Assembly (NCBI GenBank): GCA_021808525.1
Contig: JAKBBK010000026.1
Span: 1-38,446 of the forward strand
Length of the DNA stretch: 38,446 nt
Reading direction: 5' to 3'
Source: Pseudomonadota bacterium
GTDB lineage: Bacteria > Pseudomonadota > Gammaproteobacteria > Burkholderiales > Burkholderiaceae_C
Below, piece by piece: positions 8,231 to 16,186 of the stretch; the first letter of the stretch is position 1, and each line of letters starts with the position of its first letter. Made by a program: the position numbers and the translations under genes. Under the pieces are notes generated by a model, which worked only from the letters and a program-made list of their open reading frames with translations, was not told the origin of the DNA and ran no database searches.

Positions 8231-9994
8231 TCAATCGGTGCTGACATGCGAGACCCCGCCCTGCGGGGAATAGATGTCCAGGATGTTCCAGTGGCCCGAG
8301 GTGGGCACGGGGTTGTTGCGCATGGCCACGTCGACCACGAAGGGCCGCCCGGACGCCAGGGCGCGCTGCATGACCTGCTTGAATTCGGCCGCCGATTCCA
8401 CCTTGGCGCCCTCGGCGCCGTAGGCTCGCGCGACCGCCGCGAAATCGGCCTGGTAGGGCTTGCCGTCCTTCTCGAACACGGTGCCCAGGGTGGTGCCGAA
8501 ATGGGCCTTCTGCAGCCCCGCGATGGTGCCGAAGGCGAAGTTGTTCATCACCACCCACACCACCGGGATGTTCTCCTCGACCGCCGTGGCCAGCATGGCC
8601 GGGTTCTGGCCGAAGCCCCCGTCGCCCACCAGGGACACGACCACGCGCTCGGGGCAGGCCAGCTTGGCGCCCAGCGCGGCCGGCGCGCCGAAGCCCATGG
8701 TGGCGTAGCCGCCGGGGGTCAGGATGGAGCCCGGCGTGTACACCGGGAACTGCTGGCCCACGCCGTTCTTGTTCCAGCCCACGTCGGTGGTGATGATGGC
8801 GTCGCGCGGCAACACCTCGCGCACCACCGAGAGAATGCGCTCGGGCATCATCGGGAAGCCCTCGTCCTCGATGAAGCCCTGGTTGGAGGCGGCGAACTCC
8901 TGGCGATGCCGCGCGATGGCGGCGCGCAGCGCCTCGTCGCGCCGACCTTCGGGCAGCATCTCGCGCGCCACCCGGTTGAGCACCGCCAGGGCCTGGCGCA
9001 GGTCCGCGACCACGCCGATCTCCGCCGGGTAGTTGCGCCCGATCTCCGAGGGGTCCACGTCGATGTGGATCAGGCGCGTCGAGCCCGGGATGTCGAAGGT
9101 GTACTGGCTTTCCCAGGAACTGCAGTCGGCCTCGCAGAAACGAGTCCCCAGGCCCAGCACCCAGTCGGCCGTGCGGCAGCGATCATTGACGAATTGCGTG
9201 CCCCAGAAGCCCGTCATGCCCAGGGTCAGATCGTGGTCGTCGGGCAGCACGCCCTTGCCCATCAGCGAATGGGCCACCGGCAGGCTCAGGTGGTCGACCA
9301 GCTTGCGCAACTCCTCGGCGGCGTCGGCCAGGATCACCCCGCCGCCGGCATAGATCACCGGGCTGCGCGCGCCGATCAGGGCTTCGAGAATGCGCCGCGC
9401 GGTGGGATCGTCGATCGAGGGCCTGGCCAGCTTGCGCGTGTGGCGGCCGACCCGGGCGAACAGCGAGTCGTCGATTTCCACCGAGAACAGGTCCATGGGC
9501 ACCGACACCAGCACCGGGCCGGGGCGCCCGCTCTCGGCGAGCTGGAAGGCCTTGTCGATGATCTCGGGAAACAGCTCCGCCCGATCCACGCGCCATGCGC
9601 GCTTGACGAAAGGCCGGTAGATCTCCCACTGCGCCGCGTCGGCGTGCAGGTTGACCTCCTGGTGCGGGTGCTTGCCGTGGTAGTAGCTCGGCACGTCGCC
9701 GGCGATCACCACCATGGGAATCGAGTCCAGCGATGCGTTGGCCACGCCGGTGGCCGCGTTGGTCAGCCCGGGCCCGAGGTGGCTGAGCACCACGGCGGTC
9801 TGGTTGCGCGCGCGCGCATAGCCGTCGGCCGCGTGCGCGGCGATCTGCTCGTGACGGGTGTTGATGAAACGGATGGAGCTGTTCTCCAGCGCGGTGAGCA
9901 CCGCGATGTTGGTATGGCCGCACAGACCGAAGATGTGCTTGACGCCTCGTCCTTCCAGGTAGCGCACCAGCTGGTGCGAGATCAATTCCTTCAT
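8231..9994 (-). CDS. Thiamine diphosphate-dependent enzyme (acetolactate synthase family)
   Basis: A 587-residue ThDP enzyme. The N-terminal pyrimidine-binding domain carries catalytic Glu49 in TRHEQ. A central nucleotide-like domain contains YAGGGV near 216, and the C-terminal diphosphate domain has the GDGG...NN signature starting near Gly457 ([10 protein letters not shown] to VVMNNFAFG). A tail beyond residue 560 is longer than in plain acetolactate synthase. Family members decarboxylate 2-oxoacids, ligate, or hydrolyse cyclic 1,2-diones (IolD, cyclohexane-1,2-dione hydrolase). Between a CoA-transferase gene and a porin, and beside acylating aldehyde dehydrogenase and citryl-CoA-lyase genes, a carbon-carbon cleaving role is likely. 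AGGAG precedes the ATG. Oxalyl-CoA decarboxylase-like activity is another option, given the adjacent class III CoA-transferase. Confidence 0.85.
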   Translation of the reverse strand: MKELISHQLVRYLEGRGVKHIFGLCGHTNIAVLTALENSSIRFINTRHEQIAAHAADGYARARNQTAVVLSHLGPGLTNAATGVANASLDSIPMVVIAGDVPSYYHGKHPHQEVNLHADAAQWEIYRPFVKRAWRVDRAELFPEIIDKAFQLAESGRPGPVLVSVPMDLFSVEIDDSLFARVGRHTRKLARPSIDDPTARRILEALIGARSPVIYAGGGVILADAAEELRKLVDHLSLPVAHSLMGKGVLPDDHDLTLGMTGFWGTQFVNDRCRTADWVLGLGTRFCEADCSSWESQYTFDIPGSTRLIHIDVDPSEIGRNYPAEIGVVADLRQALAVLNRVAREMLPEGRRDEALRAAIARHRQEFAASNQGFIEDEGFPMMPERILSVVREVLPRDAIITTDVGWNKNGVGQQFPVYTPGSILTPGGYATMGFGAPAALGAKLACPERVVVSLVGDGGFGQNPAMLATAVEENIPVVWVVMNNFAFGTIAGLQKAHFGTTLGTVFEKDGKPYQADFAAVARAYGAEGAKVESAAEFKQVMQRALASGRPFVVDVAMRNNPVPTSGHWNILDIYSPQGGVSHVSTD

Positions 9995-10055
9995 CGTCGT
10001 CTCCTGAGGTTGGGAATCGCCGCGGCGCTGCCGCGGCGCAAGTTGTCCATGGATG

Positions 10056-11330
10056 TCAGATCACCGCCCGCGCGCGCATGTCCGCGATCTCCTGCGCCGA
10101 ATAACCCAGCGAGGCGAGGATCTGCTCGCTGTGCTCGCCCAGGCGCGGAGGCGGCGTCGCCACGTCGGGCCTGCCGCTGTCCATGCGAAAGCCCGCGCGC
10201 ACCACGTCGAAGCCGCGCTCGATGCCCGCGGCCCCGTCGAAGTGCGCGAGCAGCTCGCGCTGGCGTACCTGCGGGTGATCCAGCGCCTCGGGCACGCTCA
10301 GCACGCGGCCCGCCGGCACGCCCTGCCCGGCCAGAAGGGCTTCCCATTCCCGGGCCGGCTTGGCGGCCAGCGCCTGCTCGATCAGGACCTTGAGCTCGGC
10401 GCGGTGGCGCTTGCGGGCCTCGCGTTCGGCGAAGCGCGGATCCTGCGCCAGTTCGGGGCGCCCGATCAGGCGCGCCAGCGCCACGAACTGCTCCTGCCGG
10501 TTGGCGGCGATGTTGAGCAGTCCCTCGCCGGTGGCGAAGGTCCCGGAGGGCGCCGCGGTGAAGTTCTCGTTGCCCATGGCCTGCGGCTCGCGCCCGGCGA
10601 TGAGAAAGTTGGACACCACCCAGCCCATGGTCACCAGCGTGGCGTCGAGCATGGACACGTCGATGAAATCGCCGCGCCCGCTGCTCGCACGCCCGGCCAG
10701 GGCGCTGGTGATGGCGAAGGCCGCGGTCAGCCCGCCCAGGGTGTCGCAGACCGGATAGCCCACGCGCAACGGAGCGCTGTGCTCGTCGCCGGTGATGCTC
10801 ATGACCCCCGACAGACCCTGCACGATCTGGTCGTAGGCGGGGGCCTTGCTCAACGGACCCTCCTGCCCGAAGCCCGAGATGGCGCACACGATCAGGCGAG
10901 GATTTCGCTGCCGCAGCAGCTCCTGGCCCAACCCCAGGCGCCGCATCACGCCGGGGCGGAAGTTCTCGATCAGCACGTCGGCGCTGTCGGCCAGGCGCAG
11001 CATCGCCTCGCGGCCGGCCTCGGTCTTCAGGTCCAGCGCGAGGGATTGCTTGCCGGCGTTCTGCGCCACGAAGGACGCTCCCATGAACTCGGCATTGAGA
11101 TGGGGGTCCGCGCCCAGTTGACGCGCGAGGTCGCCGCGCCGCGGCTCCTCCACCTTGATCACCTCGGCTCCCAGCAGCGCGAGCTGGTAGGCGCAGAAGG
11201 GGCCCGCCAGAACATTGGTCAGATCGAGCACGCGCACGCCGGCCAGGCACTGCGCCCTGTTCGTCCCCTGCCCGCTTCCCGCGGACTGCCCAGCCTTCAT
11301 CGCGCCCTGGTCTCGAAGCTGTTCCACCAT
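10056..11330 (-). CDS. CaiB/BaiF (class III) CoA-transferase
   Basis: A 424-residue family III CoA-transferase, moving CoA between carboxylic acids through an aspartyl anhydride. Recognisable parts are the N-terminal GVRVLDLTNVLAGP and GAEVIKVEEP, then NFRPGVMRRLGLG, PAYDQIVQG with the catalytic Asp of the family, RGDFIDVSMLDA, and PAGRVLSVPEA at the C-terminal side. ATG at 11330 is chosen because GGAG lies five bases upstream. A Met ten codons later has no good site. It could charge a dicarboxylic or hydroxy acid for the citryl-CoA-lyase-like step, or pair with the ThDP enzyme next to it as formyl-CoA transferase does with oxalyl-CoA decarboxylase. Substrate unknown. Confidence 0.88.
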   Translation of the reverse strand: MVEQLRDQGAMKAGQSAGSGQGTNRAQCLAGVRVLDLTNVLAGPFCAYQLALLGAEVIKVEEPRRGDLARQLGADPHLNAEFMGASFVAQNAGKQSLALDLKTEAGREAMLRLADSADVLIENFRPGVMRRLGLGQELLRQRNPRLIVCAISGFGQEGPLSKAPAYDQIVQGLSGVMSITGDEHSAPLRVGYPVCDTLGGLTAAFAITSALAGRASSGRGDFIDVSMLDATLVTMGWVVSNFLIAGREPQAMGNENFTAAPSGTFATGEGLLNIAANRQEQFVALARLIGRPELAQDPRFAEREARKRHRAELKVLIEQALAAKPAREWEALLAGQGVPAGRVLSVPEALDHPQVRQRELLAHFDGAAGIERGFDVVRAGFRMDSGRPDVATPPPRLGEHSEQILASLGYSAQEIADMRARAVI

Positions 11331-11365
11331 GTCGTCTCCACCCTGCATCGGCTCTGTCCGCGACT

Positions 11366-12325
11366 TCATGCCAGCCCGGCCGGAACCGGCACGCCCGGCG
11401 CCTTGCGCCCCAGCGTGGCCACCAGTCCGCCCGTGACCACCAGGCCGATGCCCAGCAGGGTCCAGCCCTTCGGCACGTTGCCGAAGGCCCACGCGCCCAG
11501 CGCAATGACCCAGGCCACCTGCACATAGGCCAGCGGCGCGAGACGCGAGGCCGGGGAGGATTCGAGGGCGTGGATCATGCAGAAGTGCCCGCTACCCGAG
11601 AGCAGGCCGGCGCAGACCAGCAGCGAGGCTCCGCGCAGGTCCGTGCGCCCGTGCGCGAAGGGCAGCGAGGCCGCGGTGGCCACGGCGCCGACCAGCATCA
11701 CCAGGAACAGGGAATTGACGGCCGAATCGCTGGCCGTCACGTGGCGCGTCAGCGCCTGGTAGGCGGCGTAGCAAAGCGCCATGGCCAGGGGCAGCAAGGC
11801 CGCAGGCGTGGCATAGCCCCCGCCGGGACGCACGATGAGCAGAACGCCGGCGAAACCCACGGCCACGGCGACCCACGCGGAGGCATGCACCCGCTCGTGC
11901 AGGAACAGCACGGCGATCAGCGTGAGCAGCAAGGGATGCACGAAACTGATGGCCTGGGCCTCGGCGATGGGCATCAGACGCATCGCCAGCACGATGCTCA
12001 GCGTCGCCCCCGTGAGCAGCAGGCCCCGCAACACCTGCAGCCCGGGCTGGCGCGTGGCCAGCAGGCCACGGCCGCGCCTGGGGCCGTACACGATGGCCAG
12101 CAGGACCATGGGCACGCTGTAACGCGCGAAGGCGACCTGGTTCACCGGGTAGCGGCTGGCGAGAAACTTGGACAGCGTGTCGGCGCAGGCGAACATCAGG
12201 GTCGCGGCAACGGCCAGCAGCATGCCGCGCCGGTTGCGGTGACGATGGGCGGCAGCGCTCATCGCCCCGGCCTCGCCCGGAAGGAACCCCGAGCCCGGCA
12301 CGGTCGTTGCGCTCAGGCGAAGCAT
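11366..12325 (-). CDS. EamA-family (DMT) transporter
   Basis: A drug/metabolite transporter-type membrane protein with about ten hydrophobic helices in two homologous EamA halves (first helix at GMLLAVAATLMFACAD, second-half helices around residues 170-310). Members export or import small metabolites across the inner membrane. ATG at 12325 gives 319 residues and has AGGAG five bases upstream inside the previous gene, overlapping its last codons, which points to translational coupling. An in-frame ATG at 12262 would give the more usual 298 residues but lacks a clear site. The gene lies in the catabolic operon and may vent or import a pathway intermediate. Confidence 0.82.
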   Translation of the reverse strand: MLRLSATTVPGSGFLPGEAGAMSAAAHRHRNRRGMLLAVAATLMFACADTLSKFLASRYPVNQVAFARYSVPMVLLAIVYGPRRGRGLLATRQPGLQVLRGLLLTGATLSIVLAMRLMPIAEAQAISFVHPLLLTLIAVLFLHERVHASAWVAVAVGFAGVLLIVRPGGGYATPAALLPLAMALCYAAYQALTRHVTASDSAVNSLFLVMLVGAVATAASLPFAHGRTDLRGASLLVCAGLLSGSGHFCMIHALESSPASRLAPLAYVQVAWVIALGAWAFGNVPKGWTLLGIGLVVTGGLVATLGRKAPGVPVPAGLA

Positions 12326-13146
12326 CCGATCTCCTGCGCGTGGTGCTCCACGTAGTTCTTCGCCGATTCCAGGCAGCGGAAGGCGTGTTCGGCGTAGCCG
12401 AACTCGCGTGCGCGCTTGAGGTGGGGCAGCTCGATCGAATACACGGATACCGGCAGGTGACGCAGGATGGAGGCCACGTCGATCCCGCCCTCGCCCACGT
12501 ACAGGCGCTCCTCGCGCAGGATGCGGGTCATCTCGGCGCGGTCGGCGGGGATCTCCGCGCAGGCATCGCAGAGATGGGCGAAGTGGAACCACTCGCGTGG
12601 CAGCTCGTCGAGCTCCTCCGGTTTGTCGTGCGCGCGGTGGAAGTGGTGCATGTCGACCATCAGTCCGGCATTGGGCTGGCGCACGGCGCGCAGCACGGCC
12701 GTGGCGGCCCGCAGCGTGTTCACGCTGGAGATGGGGACGTACTCGAGGTCCACGCTCAACCCGAAGGGGGCGGCGAGTTCGCAGATGCGCGCGAATTTTT
12801 CCGTGGCATAGGCGATGTCGGCGGTCCAGATGCTCGACAGCACGGCCTTCGCGCCGAGTTCCGCGGCTACCTCCATGGCCGGCAGGTACTTGGTCGGATG
12901 CATGTCGTCGTGCACGCGCGCCAGCTCGATGTCGTGCACCTTCATGCCGGTCTCGGCCAGCGCGCGCCGGGTCTGGCGCATCATCTCGGGGTTGTCCGCG
13001 AGCGAATAGTTGGGCTCGCTGGGAAGGCCCATGTAGATGAGCCGCGGGCTCACGTAGTCATAGCCTGCCCGGGCGGCTACGTACACCATCTCCGGCGTGG
13101 GACATCCGAGGACGGTCAGGTGGGCGAGGGAATAGCGAATGGTCAT
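12313..13146 (-). CDS. Sugar phosphate isomerase/epimerase-like TIM barrel (possible dehydroshikimate dehydratase)
   Basis: A 277-residue AP-endonuclease-2/xylose-isomerase-type barrel. The four metal ligands expected in this superfamily are in place: Glu135 (VDLEYVP), Asp165 (LMVDMHH), His191 (FAHLCD) and Glu239 (YSIELP). The spacing matches that of bacterial 3-dehydroshikimate dehydratases such as QuiC1 and AsbF, so dehydration of 3-dehydroshikimate to protocatechuate is possible. Isomerisation or epimerisation of another hydroxy-ketone is equally allowed. It is the first gene of the minus-strand operon. ATG at 13146 is preferred over an upstream TTG two codons away. A promoter and possible IclR site lie upstream. 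Confidence 0.75.
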   Translation of the reverse strand: MTIRYSLAHLTVLGCPTPEMVYVAARAGYDYVSPRLIYMGLPSEPNYSLADNPEMMRQTRRALAETGMKVHDIELARVHDDMHPTKYLPAMEVAAELGAKAVLSSIWTADIAYATEKFARICELAAPFGLSVDLEYVPISSVNTLRAATAVLRAVRQPNAGLMVDMHHFHRAHDKPEELDELPREWFHFAHLCDACAEIPADRAEMTRILREERLYVGEGGIDVASILRHLPVSVYSIELPHLKRAREFGYAEHAFRCLESAKNYVEHHAQEIGCFA

Positions 13147-13207
13147 CGGCAACTCGTCGGCAGGGAAGTCCGGCGTTGCGAAACACCGGTCCGTTCACGA
13201 GTTGCTG

Positions 13208-13236
13208 ATGCTAGAAATGCGGCAACGGGCCAACAA
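13208..13236 (-). promoter_or_regulatory. Candidate sigma-70 promoter of the minus-strand operon
   Basis: Reading the minus strand, TTGTTG (13231-13236) and TAGCAT (13208-13213) are separated by exactly 17 bases, about 60 bp before the ATG of the first operon gene. The match to consensus is moderate and was made by eye. Confidence 0.4.
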
Positions 13237-13254
13237 TCTGGCCCAGGGGGTTAC

Positions 13255-13271
13255 TGCGCGCAATGCGCGCA
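13255..13271. promoter_or_regulatory. Inverted repeat upstream of operon promoter (candidate IclR site)
   Basis: Two palindromic TGCGCGCA units (13255-13262 and 13264-13271) flank a single A, about 19 bp upstream of the candidate -35. The arms share the TGCGC...GCGCA core with the inverted repeat in front of the IclR gene (14211-14227), though the spacing differs. Activators of the PcaU/PobR type usually bind upstream of -35, which fits this position. Confidence 0.4.
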
Positions 13272-13347
13272 CATGGCATCAAGGAGCGCGCACTTTGCCG
13301 CCATGCACCGGCTCGCGAGCCCGGCAGCGCGACGGGAGTGATCACGC

Positions 13348-13379
13348 ATGGAATCACCCCCTCGCGAATGGAATCACCC
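13348..13379. repeat. 12-bp direct repeat, 20-bp period
   Basis: ATGGAATCACCC occurs at 13348-13359 and again at 13368-13379. The 20-bp period is close to two helical turns. The repeats lie in the 273-bp gap between the IclR stop codon and the operon promoter. A TGATCA palindrome lies just before the first copy. They could be protein-binding sites in tandem or an accidental duplication. Confidence 0.6.
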
Positions 13380-13419
13380 GGCGGGCCCGCCTTCGCGCCG
13401 AGGCGCACGGGCGCCGGAC

Positions 13420-14190
13420 TCAGAGCAGCGACAGCAGCGAATGCTCGGCCTGGCGCAGCAGCGGCAGCACCCGCGCCAGCGCGGACTTGGAGCTCTCGCC
13501 GCTGATGGGCAGGCTCACGCTGATGGCGCCGACCACGGCGCCGGTGCGCGACTGCACGGGCACGGCGATGCCGCGCCGGTCGCGCTCCATCTGCTGCTCC
13601 AGGATCACGAATCCGTCCTGGCGCGCGCGGTCGATGACCGCGCGCACCTCGTCGGGGCGCGTGAGGGTCATCGAGGTGTAGGCGATGAACTTCTGGCGCG
13701 CAAGCCAGGCATCGACCTCGGCCGGGCCCTGGCAGGAAAGCAGCGCGATTCCAGCCGCCGCCAGGTTCGCCGGCACGCGGGCGCCCAGCATGAAGCTCAG
13801 GGTCTGGAAGGTGCTGGAGACGTTGCGCGCGATGAACACGAGGTCGCCGTCGTCGAGCACCCCGAAGGAGGCCGTGACCCCGCCGAGCTCGCGGCTGATC
13901 TGCTGCAGGAAGGGCTGCACGGTGCGCGGCAGCCGCGCCGAATCGAAATAGGACCATCCCAGGCGCAACACCCTGGGCGTGAGCCAGAACATGGTGCCGT
14001 CGCTTTCCAGGAAACCCATGCGCCGCAGGGTCAACAGATAGCGGCGCGCCGCGGTACGGCTCAGGCCGGTGCGCTTGGCCGCCGTCGACGCGCTCAGGCG
14101 CGGATGCGAATCGGCGAAGGCCTCGATCACGCGCAGGCCCTTCTCGATCCCCGCCACGCCGTCGCGCTTCGAGTTCTCTTCTTCCACCAC
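13420..14190 (-). CDS. IclR-family regulator (PcaU/PobR-like subgroup)
   Basis: A 256-residue regulator with an N-terminal winged helix (about residues 15-70, including SASTAAKRTGLSRTAARRYL) and a C-terminal effector domain. The effector domain has the conserved GARVPANLAAAGIALL patch seen in PcaU, PobR and PcaR, which sense protocatechuate-pathway acids. GTG at 14190 is taken as start because GGGAG lies six bases upstream. No suitable ATG exists. It is transcribed away from the AroE-like and liv genes. A perfect inverted repeat in the divergent spacer and a related one before the minus-strand operon are candidate targets. The effector is probably a shikimate, quinate or related acid, by context only. 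Confidence 0.85.
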   Translation of the reverse strand: MVEEENSKRDGVAGIEKGLRVIEAFADSHPRLSASTAAKRTGLSRTAARRYLLTLRRMGFLESDGTMFWLTPRVLRLGWSYFDSARLPRTVQPFLQQISRELGGVTASFGVLDDGDLVFIARNVSSTFQTLSFMLGARVPANLAAAGIALLSCQGPAEVDAWLARQKFIAYTSMTLTRPDEVRAVIDRARQDGFVILEQQMERDRRGIAVPVQSRTGAVVGAISVSLPISGESSKSALARVLPLLRQAEHSLLSLL

Positions 14191-14210
14191 GCTGCTCTCC
14201 CGGTGCCAAA

Positions 14211-14227
14211 GTGCGCGAATAGCGCAC
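14211..14227. promoter_or_regulatory. Perfect inverted repeat, candidate IclR operator
   Basis: GTGCGC at 14211-14216 and GCGCAC at 14222-14227 flank a 5-bp GAATA spacer, 20 bp upstream of the IclR start codon in the divergent spacer with the AroE-like gene. Size and place suit autoregulation by the IclR protein and control of the divergent operon. Confidence 0.5.
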
Positions 14228-14358
14228 ACTGTGGGGCGATTTTCGCGCGCCCCCTCCAAAACCGCAATAGATTGCCGCCTTGCCCGTGACTAGGATGCTC
14301 GGACACAAGAACACACAGAGCCCGGCGCGGCGCCGGTCTCCCACGAGCGAGACATACC

Positions 14359-15237
14359 TTGATCATTACTGGAACCACCCAGGTCTATGCGATCGCGGCC
14401 GACCCCGTAGCACAGGTGCGCGCGCCCGAGGTCTTCAACCACATCTTCAACCGCCACGGCATCGACGCCGTCATGATTCCCATGCAGGTGGGGGCCTCCG
14501 AGGTGGTCGAGTGGACCCGCGAATTCTTTCGCGCGCGCAACGCCGGCGGGCTCATTCTCTCCATCCCGAACAAGTCCGCGGTGCTGCGGACCCTGGCGCG
14601 CTGCGACCCCCTCGGCAGCACCATGGGCGCGGTCAACGTGATCCGCCGCCTTCCCGACGGCAGCCTGGAAGGCGCGCTGTTCGACGGCGAGGGCTTCGTG
14701 CTGGGCATGGAGGCCGACGGCCTGGTCTACAAGGCCCGGCACGCGCTGATCCTGGGCGCCGGCGGCGCGGGCTCGGCCATCTCGGCCTCGCTGGCACGCC
14801 GGGGCGTGGCGTCGATCACGCTGTACGATCCGGTGCCGGGCAAGGCCGCGGAAGTGGCCTCCCGCGTGCAGGAGGCCTTCGGCGTGCCCTGCTCGGCCGC
14901 GGCGAACAACTCGCCCAAGGGCTTCGGGCTGGTGATCAACGCCTCGCCGCTGGGGCTCGGTCCGCGGGACGCCTTTCCGTTCGATCCGGCGCAACTCAGC
15001 CCGGGCGCGACGGTGTGCGACATCCTGATGAAAAACCAGCCGACCTCGCTGCTGCGCACGGTGCGTGCGCTCGGCGGCGCGGCGCAACCCGGCTTCGAGA
15101 TGCTGATCCAGCAGATTCCCCTGCACCTGGACTTCTTCGGCCACGTGGAGCCGGCGCGCCGCGTGCAGCAGGAACTCGGCCTGCTGCGCGAGCTGCTGTA
15201 TCCGAAGGCGCTGCGCGAATCCTGGGCCCAGGCATGA
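14359..15237 (+). CDS. Divergent shikimate dehydrogenase family protein (AroE-like)
   Basis: A 292-residue AroE-superfamily oxidoreductase. The nucleotide-binding loop GAGGAGSA (133-140), the catalytic Lys72 (IPNKSA) and Asp109 (FDGEG) are kept. The usual HSxSP shikimate-carboxylate motif is replaced by QVRAPEVFN (residues 19-27), so both binding serines are gone. Many relatives with this feature are annotated simply as shikimate dehydrogenase, but the substrate probably differs (quinate, an amino-shikimate, or a side-chain-modified polyol). The start is TTG at 14359, since the conserved ITGTTQVYAIAADP begins immediately after it. It is the first gene of the plus-strand run before livHMGF and diverges from the IclR gene. 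Confidence 0.8.
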   Translation: MIITGTTQVYAIAADPVAQVRAPEVFNHIFNRHGIDAVMIPMQVGASEVVEWTREFFRARNAGGLILSIPNKSAVLRTLARCDPLGSTMGAVNVIRRLPDGSLEGALFDGEGFVLGMEADGLVYKARHALILGAGGAGSAISASLARRGVASITLYDPVPGKAAEVASRVQEAFGVPCSAAANNSPKGFGLVINASPLGLGPRDAFPFDPAQLSPGATVCDILMKNQPTSLLRTVRALGGAAQPGFEMLIQQIPLHLDFFGHVEPARRVQQELGLLRELLYPKALRESWAQA

Positions 15238-15307
15238 ACCACCGCATCCCGGACGCGGAACGGCCCGCCGGCCGCTGATCCTTCCGGAACGACGAGGACC
15301 TTCCCAT

Positions 15308-16186
15308 ATGTTCACCTTTCTCCAACTGGTTGTCTCGGGGCTGGCCACCGGGGCCATCTACGCCCTCGTGGCGCTGGGTTTCACGCTGCTCTGGCAGGCC
15401 TCGGGCACCATCAACTTCGCCCAGGGCGAGTTCGTCATGCTGCCGGCGTTCTCGATGCTGTTCTGCCTGGACACCCTGCACCTGCCCATCTGGATCGCCT
15501 TCCTGATCACCTGCGTGCTGGCGATGCTCGTGCTGGGCCAGGGTTTCAACCGCATCATCGTCGCGCCGCTGCGACGTCACGGAGTGATCCCCCTGGTGAT
15601 CGCGACCCTGGGCCTGTCCACCGGCCTGCAGTCCACCGCCAAGGCCGTGTTCGGGGCGCAACCCCTGCCCTTTCCCAGCATCTTTCCCTCGTCCCTGATC
15701 CACCTGGGGCCGCTGACCCTGTCGTGGTCCGACCTGGGCACCCTGGCCGTGGCGGGGCTCATGGTGTTCGGCATGCAGCTGCTGCTGGACCGCACCCTCA
15801 CCGGACGCGCCATGCAGGCGGTGGCCCAGAACACCGAGGGCGCGCAGATCCTGGGCATCAACGTCAAGCGCATGGTGCTGCTGACCTTCCTGGTCAACGC
15901 CCTGCTGGGGGTGGTGGCCGCGCTGCTGGTCACGCCCACCTACCTGGCGCAATTCGACATGGGCAACACCCTGAGCCTGAAGGCCTTCTACGCCGCCATC
16001 ATCGGCGGCTTCAATGAAACCCGCGGCGCCCTGCTCGGAGGCCTGCTGATCGGGGTGATGGAAAACCTGGTCGGCAGCTACATCTCGCCGAACTACAAGG
16101 ACGGCGTCGCGCTGATGCTGTTCCTGGTCGTGATCATGTTCCGTCCGCAAGGCTTGCTGGGCAAGGTCGAAGAGCGAAAAGTATGA
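15308..16186 (+). CDS. livH: Branched-chain amino acid-type ABC transporter permease LivH
   Basis: A 292-residue integral membrane permease of the HAAT family, with the opening LVVSGLATGAIYALVALGFTL, GTINFAQGEF and a late helix region INVKRMVLLTF typical of LivH. It forms the inner-membrane channel with LivM. The start has GAGGA about nine bases upstream. Its stop overlaps the livM start (ATGA). In catabolic clusters such systems often carry aromatic or hydroaromatic acids instead of amino acids. The neighbours here favour shikimate- or quinate-like acids, but no periplasmic binding-protein gene is attached. Confidence 0.92.
   Translation: MFTFLQLVVSGLATGAIYALVALGFTLLWQASGTINFAQGEFVMLPAFSMLFCLDTLHLPIWIAFLITCVLAMLVLGQGFNRIIVAPLRRHGVIPLVIATLGLSTGLQSTAKAVFGAQPLPFPSIFPSSLIHLGPLTLSWSDLGTLAVAGLMVFGMQLLLDRTLTGRAMQAVAQNTEGAQILGINVKRMVLLTFLVNALLGVVAALLVTPTYLAQFDMGNTLSLKAFYAAIIGGFNETRGALLGGLLIGVMENLVGSYISPNYKDGVALMLFLVVIMFRPQGLLGKVEERKV

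Noticed and set aside
2901..9994. Sulfoacetaldehyde pathway (SauS with Xsc-type acetyltransferase)
   Set aside because: The acylating dehydrogenase resembles SauS, but no sulfoacetyl-CoA ligase or phosphate acetyltransferase is present, and a citryl-CoA-lyase-like gene and shikimate-pathway genes surround it. Kept only as an alternative.
8246..10393. 715-codon open frame antisense to the ThDP enzyme
   Set aside because: Shadow frame with biased composition; the opposite strand has all ThDP-binding motifs.
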